A DNA stretch of 11,371 bases from an uncultured Sphingomonadaceae bacterium. Lineage in GTDB: Bacteria > Pseudomonadota > Alphaproteobacteria > Sphingomonadales > Sphingomonadaceae. The notes below the pieces were generated by a model. The model saw only the letters and a program-made list of their open reading frames with translations, did no database searches and had not been told where the DNA came from. Positions within the stretch are counted from its first letter, which is position 1. Each line of letters starts with the position of its first letter. The stretch spans positions 1 through 11,371 of the forward strand of contig CAMLKX010000041.1 in the NCBI GenBank assembly GCA_946480515.1, in the 5' to 3' direction. This document shows positions 6,519 through 11,371 of this stretch, in pieces. The translations under genes and the position numbers were made by a program.

Positions 6519-9114
6519 TGACCGCCTCCTTGCGGCTTTCGGCAAGAAGCCGAGCAAGCGCCGGGCGGCACGAACCGCAATTGGTTCCTGCCTTCAGCGC
6601 TGAACCGATCGCAGCCACGTCGGCGAGCTGTTGTTCCGCGATCGCCGCGACGATGGTCCGCATCCCCACGTCGAAGCAGGCGCAGACAATCGCGCCTCGG
6701 TCCGGCTGAGCACCGGGCGCTCGTCCGGCCAGCACCCCCGGACCCTGTGGCTGCGACAATTGGCTGATCAGCCAGTCGCGCGATGGCAGCCCGCCGCTTT
6801 GGGAGAGGAAGAGCACTGCTGCGAGCTTGCCATCGCGCAACACGGCGACACGGCGGATGCCGCGCGCCGGATCACTTGCCTCCATGACCTGGCCCGCTGG
6901 CAGGCAGCGTTCCAGCCTGGACGAATCTCCCATCCCGGCGACCTCGTAGAGGTTTCCGCCGGGGACTGTGACCTTGGTCGCCCACAGGCAGTTTGGCTTC
7001 TGCTCCGGTTCGCCACGAACGATGAGGAAACCATGCCAGTCGACCGGTTGTGGATCGATGCGGGCGGGCGTCATCTTGAATCCGGGCTGACCCGAAATCA
7101 GGTCGGTCAGCGGACGCGCCAGCATCCCGGTGCGGCCGCCGCTGGACTGCTGATCGGTCCAGTGGATCGGCGTGAAAATCTCGCCCCGGCGCTGCCCCTC
7201 GTTGAATGCAACGCGGAACACAGATTGCCCATGAGCGGTGCTGACTTTCGCCAACGCGCCATCGGCGATGCCCGCCGTCTCAGCGTCCTTCGGGTGGATT
7301 TCTACCAGCGGCTCTTCGCGGTGGTGAGCGAGCTTCGCGGACAGGCCCGTGCGGGTCATGGTGTGCCATTGGTCGCGGTAGCGTCCGGTGTTCAATGTCA
7401 GCGGCCAGTCCGACGGCGTTTCCGGCAGCGGCATCTGCTCGACCTTGACCAGCCGGGCGCGACCGTCCGCGGTCGGGAACCGCCCATCGGCAAAGATCTG
7501 GTCTCCGCCCCAACGGAACGGCTCCATCTGCTGATAGGCGGCGTTCCCGGTTGCCGCGTGGCCGGGCAGCGCAAACCGCCGCTTGCCCTCATTGTGGAAG
7601 TTGGCGAGCGCCGCATGCTCACGCCAGATCTGCGCGGCGCGGTCATAGTTGAAATGGTCGCGCCAACCCATCCGCTGCGCCACCTGGCTGATAATCCACC
7701 AGTCCGGCTTCGCCTCGCCCGGAAGGGGAAGGAATGCCCGCTGGCGGCTGATCATCCGCTCGCTGTTGGTGACGGTGCCGTCTTTCTCCGCCCAGCCGGC
7801 TGCCGGCAGCCGGACATGCGCATCCCGGCTCGAATCGGTCTCGGCCATGATGTCGCTGACCACCAGAAACTCGCAGTTCTTCAGCGCATCGCGAACCCGC
7901 GCCGCATCCGGAAGGGAGACCGCCGGGTTGGTCGCCATGATCCACAGGGCCTTGACCTCGCCTCGCCGGACCGCACGAAACAGGTCGACCGCTTTCAGCC
8001 CGGGTTTGGCGGCCATGCGCTCGGCGGCCCAGAAACGGCCGACCGTTTCGACATTCTCTGGTGCGAAGTCCATGTGCGCCGCGAGCGTGCTCGCCAGGCC
8101 GCCGACCTCGCGGCCACCCATCGCGTTGGGCTGACCAGTGATGGAGAAGGGCGCAGCGCCCCGCTTGCCGACCCGGCCGGTCGCGAGATGGACGTTCACG
8201 ATCGCATTGACCTGATCGGTGCCGCGGATCGACTGATTGATGCCCTGGCTGAACATGGTCACCGTCCGCGGAGTCGCCGCGAACAGATCGTAGAATTTGG
8301 CGAGCTCGGAAGGCGAGACGTCGCAGGTCTTGGCCACCGTCCACAGATCGTGCCCCTGGCCGAGCGATTCCCAGAAGCCCTCCGGCACATTCACCGAATG
8401 ACCGAGGAACTGCTCGTCGATGATCCCGGCCCGCACACAATGGGCCAGCAGCCCATTCATCAGCGCCACATCGGTGCCGGGTCTGAGGGCGAGATGGATG
8501 TCTGCGTCGTCGCAAGTCTCGGTCCGGCGGGGGTCAATCACCACCAGCTTCGTCCCGCGCGTCGCCCGCGCGGCCTGGATGCGCTGGTAGACGATCGGGT
8601 GGCACCACGCGGTGTTCGATCCGACCAGCACGATCAGGTCGGCCGCCTCGAGATCGTCATAGGTCGCCGGGACCACGTCTTCGCCGAACGCGCGGATGTG
8701 CCCCGCGACCGCACTCGACATGCACAGCCGCGAGTTGGTGTCGATGTTGCCCGAGCCGATGAAGCCCTTCATCAGCTTGTTGGCGACATAATAGTCTTCG
8801 GTCAGCAGCTGGCCGGACACATAGAAGGCAACGCTGTCCGGCCCATGCTTGCGGATGGTCTGCGCGAACTTCTTCGCAACCAGGTCGAGGGCCTTGTCCC
8901 AAGTGGCGCGGCGGTTGCCGATCATCGGGTAGAGCAGCCGCCCTTCGAGCCCGACCGTCTCCCCCAGATGCGTGCCCTTGGAGCAGAGGCGTCCGCGGTT
9001 GGCCGGATGCTCCGGATCGCCGGCGATGGTTACGCTGCGGCCTTCGCCGGGGGTCGCCAGGATTCCGCAGCCGACGCCGCAATAGGCGCAGGTGGTGCGG
9101 ACGCGAGTGGTCAT
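6511..9114 (-). CDS. nasA: Assimilatory nitrate reductase catalytic subunit with C-terminal BFD-like domain
   Basis: This 867-aa cytoplasmic enzyme reduces nitrate to nitrite at a molybdenum bis-MGD centre. Seen: an N-terminal [4Fe-4S] motif with Cys9, Cys12, Cys16 and Cys44, and Lys46 in LCSKG as in the electron-transfer path of this family. The likely Mo-ligand is Cys131 in SRLCMSSAVAGH. Molybdopterin oxidoreductase signatures follow, such as VLVGSNTAWCHP, KLVVIDPRRTETCD, FSQGINQSIRGTDQVN, ITGQPNAMGGREVGG, and the late dinucleotide-binding NTGRYRDQWHTMTRTG. The C-terminus adds a BFD-like [2Fe-2S] domain (about 809-860) with Cys811, Cys813, Cys846 and Cys849, as in Klebsiella-type NasA. There is no Tat signal, so it is assimilatory rather than periplasmic Nap. 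The start ATG at 9114 lies 1 nt after the nirD stop (TGA-C-ATG) with only a weak AAGG upstream, so coupling to nirD is likely. It ends inside the cobA start. Confidence 0.97.
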   Translation of the reverse strand: MTTRVRTTCAYCGVGCGILATPGEGRSVTIAGDPEHPANRGRLCSKGTHLGETVGLEGRLLYPMIGNRRATWDKALDLVAKKFAQTIRKHGPDSVAFYVSGQLLTEDYYVANKLMKGFIGSGNIDTNSRLCMSSAVAGHIRAFGEDVVPATYDDLEAADLIVLVGSNTAWCHPIVYQRIQAARATRGTKLVVIDPRRTETCDDADIHLALRPGTDVALMNGLLAHCVRAGIIDEQFLGHSVNVPEGFWESLGQGHDLWTVAKTCDVSPSELAKFYDLFAATPRTVTMFSQGINQSIRGTDQVNAIVNVHLATGRVGKRGAAPFSITGQPNAMGGREVGGLASTLAAHMDFAPENVETVGRFWAAERMAAKPGLKAVDLFRAVRRGEVKALWIMATNPAVSLPDAARVRDALKNCEFLVVSDIMAETDSSRDAHVRLPAAGWAEKDGTVTNSERMISRQRAFLPLPGEAKPDWWIISQVAQRMGWRDHFNYDRAAQIWREHAALANFHNEGKRRFALPGHAATGNAAYQQMEPFRWGGDQIFADGRFPTADGRARLVKVEQMPLPETPSDWPLTLNTGRYRDQWHTMTRTGLSAKLAHHREEPLVEIHPKDAETAGIADGALAKVSTAHGQSVFRVAFNEGQRRGEIFTPIHWTDQQSSGGRTGMLARPLTDLISGQPGFKMTPARIDPQPVDWHGFLIVRGEPEQKPNCLWATKVTVPGGNLYEVAGMGDSSRLERCLPAGQVMEASDPARGIRRVAVLRDGKLAAVLFLSQSGGLPSRDWLISQLSQPQGPGVLAGRAPGAQPDRGAIVCACFDVGMRTIVAAIAEQQLADVAAIGSALKAGTNCGSCRPALARLLAESRKEAVNG
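6525..6531 (-). promoter_or_regulatory. Strong ribosome binding site fixing the cobA start
   Basis: AAGGAGG on the minus strand, fully complementary to the 16S rRNA tail, lies 6 nt before the ATG at 6518 and inside the last codons of nasA. It decides against the upstream in-frame ATG at 6557. Confidence 0.85.
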
Positions 9115-9115
9115 G

Positions 9116-9448
9116 TCAGGCAGCCTTGGCCTCCGGCACAGGCCGGGCGATCATCACCCGCTCGCCGTCGAGCTTGACCGCGACGACGGGTACACAGCCC
9201 TTGTCGTCACCTAGCGCTTCCCCGGTCGCGAGGCTGATCCGCCAATTATGCAGCGGGCAGGCGACGGCATGCCCATGGACGATGCCTTGGCTGAGCGGCC
9301 CATGCTTGTGGGGACAGCGGTTCTCAAGCGCGAAGATTCGGTCGTCCTGCGTCCGGAACACGCCGATCTCGCCCGACGACAGCTTGACCGTCCGCGCGCC
9401 CTGGCGCGGGATGTCGTGGATGCTGCCGATGTCGATCCATTCACTCAT
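9116..9448 (-). CDS. nirD: Nitrite reductase (NADH) small subunit, Rieske-type
   Basis: This 110-aa protein is the partner of NirB in cytoplasmic NADH-dependent reduction of nitrite to ammonium. Seen: a Rieske fold with CPHKHGPLSQG and CPLHNW, giving the complete ligand set Cys45, His47, Cys64 and His67 for a [2Fe-2S] cluster. E. coli NirD has lost these residues, so here the subunit may carry electrons. The start ATG at 9448 has GGAG (9457-9460) 8 nt upstream, overlapping the last codons of nirB; the gap to the nirB stop is 5 nt. The stop is 1 nt before nasA. Stand-alone Rieske ferredoxins of dioxygenases look alike, but position between nirB and nasA settles the assignment. Confidence 0.95.
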   Translation of the reverse strand: MSEWIDIGSIHDIPRQGARTVKLSSGEIGVFRTQDDRIFALENRCPHKHGPLSQGIVHGHAVACPLHNWRISLATGEALGDDKGCVPVVAVKLDGERVMIARPVPEAKAA

Positions 9449-9453
9449 GACGA

Positions 9454-11371
9454 TTACTCCGCCGCCAGAAGTTGCTGATGAAGGTGCGAGTCCTCACCCG
9501 CGGCGCGCTTCGCCCACGGATCGTCCTGCATGAACTGCTGCGAGAAGCGGAACCGCGCCGCATAGGTGGCGACGGCCTCCGGATCGTCGAACAGTTGGGA
9601 CTTTACATGGGCGAGCCCGACCCGCTCGATCCACGGCGCAGTCCGCTCGAGATAGAAAGCTTCCTCGCGATAGAGCTGGATGAACGCCGCGCAGACGTCG
9701 AGTGCTTCCTGTTCGGTCGCGACCTTGCACAACAGGTCGGTCGCGCGGACCTTGATCCCGCCATTGCCGCCGACGTGAAGCTCATACCCGCTGTCGACGC
9801 ACACCACGCCGAAGTCCTTGATCGTCGCTTCCGCGCAGTTGCGCGGGCAGCCGCTGACCGCGATCTTGAACTTGTGCGGCATCCATGACCCCCAGGTCAT
9901 GCGTTCGATCGTGACTCCGAGGCCGGTGGAATCCTGGGTTCCGAAGCGGCACCATTCGCTGCCGACGCAGGTCTTCACCGTCCGCAGCGACTTGCCGTAC
10001 GCGTGGCCGGAGACCATCCCCGCAGCGTTGAGATCGGCCCACACTGCGGGCAGATCCTCTTTCTTGATCCCGAAGATGTCGAGCCGCTGACCGCCGGTCA
10101 CCTTGACCATCGGCGCGTCATACTTCTCAACCACATCTGCGATCGCCCGCAGCTCGCGCGGGTTGGTAAGCCCGCCCCACATCCGCGGCACCACCGAATA
10201 GGTGCCGTCCTTCTGGATGTTGGCGTGCATCCGCTCGTTGACGAAGCGGCTCTGCTGGTCGTCGACATATTCGCCGGGCCAGGCGCACAGCAAATAATAG
10301 TTGAGCGCGGGGCGGCAGGACGAGCAACCGTCCGGGGTCGACCAGTGCAGCTTCTGCATCACTTCCGGGATCGCCTTCATGCCCTGAGCGACGATCTCGC
10401 GGCGGACGTCGGCGTGGCCGAAGCTGGTGCACTTGCACAAAGTCTTGGCGCCTTGCTGCACCTCATCGCCGAGCGTGAGAGCGAGCAATGTTTCGACCAG
10501 CCCGGTGCAGCTTCCGCACGACGCCGAGGCCTTGCAGGTCGAGCGCACCGCATCGAGGCTGCATGCCCCGGCGTTGATCGAAGCGACGACCTTGCCCTTG
10601 GTGACGCCGTTGCAGCCGCAGATCTCGGCATCGTCCGAGAGCGCCGCAACGGCCGCCCTAGGGTCCGACTGCCCACCTCCGGAGGCGTAGGATTGGCCGA
10701 AGATCAGGAAGTCGCGGATATCGGCGACGTCTTCGCCCTTGCGGATCAGGTCGAAATACCAGCTGCCGTCGACGGTATCGCCGTACAGCACTGCTCCGGC
10801 GACGGTGTTGTCGCGGATGACCAGCCTTTTGTAGATGCCGCGCGAGGCGTCGCGTAGAACGATGTCTTCGGCTCCCTCGCCGCCCGAGAAATCGCCCGCC
10901 GAGAAAACATCCAGGCCGGCGACCTTGAGCTTGGTCGAGGTCGGGGCAGGGGTGTAACCGCTTGGCTTTTCCACCAGGCCGTCGGCGAGGCTGCGGCACA
11001 TGTCCCACAGCGGCGCCACCAGCCCGTAAACCTGGCCGTCATGCTCGACGCATTCACCGACGGCGAGGATCGAGGGATCGGACGTGACCATATGGTCGTC
11101 GACCTGAATTCCGCGGCCGACCGCCAGGCCCGCTTCCCGCGCGAGGGCGACCGACGGTCGAATGCCGACCGCCATCACCACCAGGCTGGCCGGGATTTCG
11201 CGACCATCCTTCAGCCGCACGCCCTCGACCTTGCCGCTGCCGCTGCAGGTCGGGCAGGTGCCAGGGCTCTGCATGCGCAGCGGCACGGTGACCCCGAGCA
11301 CGGCCTCCTCGAAGGAGAGCGTCGCCTCGGTCTCGACGTCCTGGCCGCGGGCCGGGCCGGACGCGGCCTGG
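9454..11371 (-). CDS. nirB: Nitrite reductase (NADH) large subunit, 5' part missing and replaced at the right edge by DnaJ-like sequence
   Basis: NirB reduces nitrite to ammonium with NADH, using FAD, iron-sulfur clusters and siroheme. Numbering from the GTG at 11301, the NirB part starts about residue 24 and runs to 615. Seen: the end of the flavin/NADH module (EIPASLVVMAVGIRPS, ILAVGECVEHDGQVYGL, residues 35-93), then a BFD-like [2Fe-2S] domain (Cys228, Cys230, Cys262, Cys265). A second similar motif follows (Cys289, Cys291, Cys326, Cys329), then the ferredoxin-like sulfite/nitrite reductase half-domain. Last is the siroheme-[4Fe-4S] site Cys445-x5-Cys451 and Cys485-x3-Cys489 (CVGSEWC, CPRNC). 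Full NirB is about 810-850 aa; roughly the first 220 residues, with the FAD-binding Rossmann fold, are missing. What precedes residue 24 in the same open frame is not NirB but DnaJ-like (11236-11371). The GTG at 11301 is therefore not a believable start. nirD follows after 5 nt. Confidence 0.92.
   Translation of the reverse strand, partial: QAASGPARGQDVETEATLSFEEAVLGVTVPLRMQSPGTCPTCSGSGKVEGVRLKDGREIPASLVVMAVGIRPSVALAREAGLAVGRGIQVDDHMVTSDPSILAVGECVEHDGQVYGLVAPLWDMCRSLADGLVEKPSGYTPAPTSTKLKVAGLDVFSAGDFSGGEGAEDIVLRDASRGIYKRLVIRDNTVAGAVLYGDTVDGSWYFDLIRKGEDVADIRDFLIFGQSYASGGGQSDPRAAVAALSDDAEICGCNGVTKGKVVASINAGACSLDAVRSTCKASASCGSCTGLVETLLALTLGDEVQQGAKTLCKCTSFGHADVRREIVAQGMKAIPEVMQKLHWSTPDGCSSCRPALNYYLLCAWPGEYVDDQQSRFVNERMHANIQKDGTYSVVPRMWGGLTNPRELRAIADVVEKYDAPMVKVTGGQRLDIFGIKKEDLPAVWADLNAAGMVSGHAYGKSLRTVKTCVGSEWCRFGTQDSTGLGVTIERMTWGSWMPHKFKIAVSGCPRNCAEATIKDFGVVCVDSGYELHVGGNGGIKVRATDLLCKVATEQEALDVCAAFIQLYREEAFYLERTAPWIERVGLAHVKSQLFDDPEAVATYAARFRFSQQFMQDDPWAKRAAGEDSHLHQQLLAAE
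11236..11371 (-). other. DnaJ (Hsp40) fragment of actinobacterial type, joined in frame to nirB
   Basis: The open frame from the window edge reads RGQDVETEATLSFEEAV, then LGVTVPLRMQSPG, then CPTCSGSG. This matches the start of the client-binding domain of DnaJ (G-x-D-x-E-x-E-x-x-L-x-F-x-E-A, G-V-T-x-P-L) followed by its first CxxCxGxG zinc motif. The wording is closest to actinobacterial DnaJ as I recall it. Canonical DnaJ would continue with three more zinc motifs; here it changes after GSG into NirB residues (KVEGVRLKDGREIP). The preceding J-domain would lie beyond the window. The segment is also visibly richer in G and C than its neighbours. It is most likely from another genome, joined at the end of an assembly or by library chimerism. 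Confidence 0.82.

Noticed and set aside
6519..6557. Upstream ATG at 6557 as the cobA start
   Set aside because: It would overlap nasA by 47 nt and has no ribosome binding site, while the ATG at 6518 has a perfect AAGGAGG.
7643..8515. 290-codon minus-strand open frame inside nasA
   Set aside because: It is an alternative frame of nasA with low-complexity Arg/Gly-rich composition and no motif.
6631..9177. 848-codon open frame on the plus strand, antisense to nasA
   Set aside because: It mirrors nasA in a GC-rich genome, has no recognisable motif and is rich in Arg, His and Ala as expected of an antisense shadow. nasA on the minus strand has complete family motifs.
1..11371. CRISPR arrays, tRNA or rRNA genes, insertion sequences, phage genes
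   Set aside because: No tandem spaced repeats, transposase motifs, terminal inverted repeats or recognisable RNA genes were seen on either strand.

Overview
This window is a GC-rich stretch in which every convincing gene lies on the minus strand. It looks chromosomal and alphaproteobacterial, most likely from Sphingomonadales. The evidence is the TonB-dependent receptor with an 'IVVTG' box directly after its signal peptide, the short PutA type without a DNA-binding domain, and the general codon bias. The last ~136 bases at the right edge do not fit this picture.

Reading in the direction of transcription (right to left), the first block is a nitrate assimilation cluster. It holds nirB (large subunit of NADH nitrite reductase, 5' part missing), nirD (Rieske-type small subunit), nasA (molybdopterin nitrate reductase with a C-terminal BFD-like [2Fe-2S] domain) and cobA (uroporphyrinogen-III methyltransferase). 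Spacing is 5 nt, 1 nt and an 8-nt overlap, so this is one tightly coupled operon. NasA reduces nitrate to nitrite, NirBD reduces nitrite to ammonium, and CobA starts the branch that makes the siroheme needed by NirB. Transporters and regulators are not in the window.

58 nt after cobA comes a TonB-dependent outer-membrane receptor of unknown substrate. 40 nt after that comes proline catabolism: a PutA that is broken into two overlapping reading frames. These are a proline dehydrogenase (472 aa) and a P5C dehydrogenase (568 aa from an internal ATG). The break is best explained by a loss of about 11 nt just after the proline dehydrogenase barrel. A possible promoter in the 40-nt gap would give a leaderless GTG-initiated putA message. 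After an 88-nt gap, the left edge holds the first 152 codons of an Old Yellow Enzyme family ene-reductase.

Two observations deserve attention. First, the nirB reading frame is joined in frame, near 11225-11240, to a piece that reads as an actinobacterial-type DnaJ (start of the client-binding domain plus the first CxxCxGxG zinc motif). This is probably a chimeric join in the assembly or library rather than a natural fusion. Second, the PutA split could be a decaying gene or a working two-protein version. No RNA genes, mobile elements, CRISPR arrays or clear intrinsic terminators were seen. I found no convincing new biological system here.
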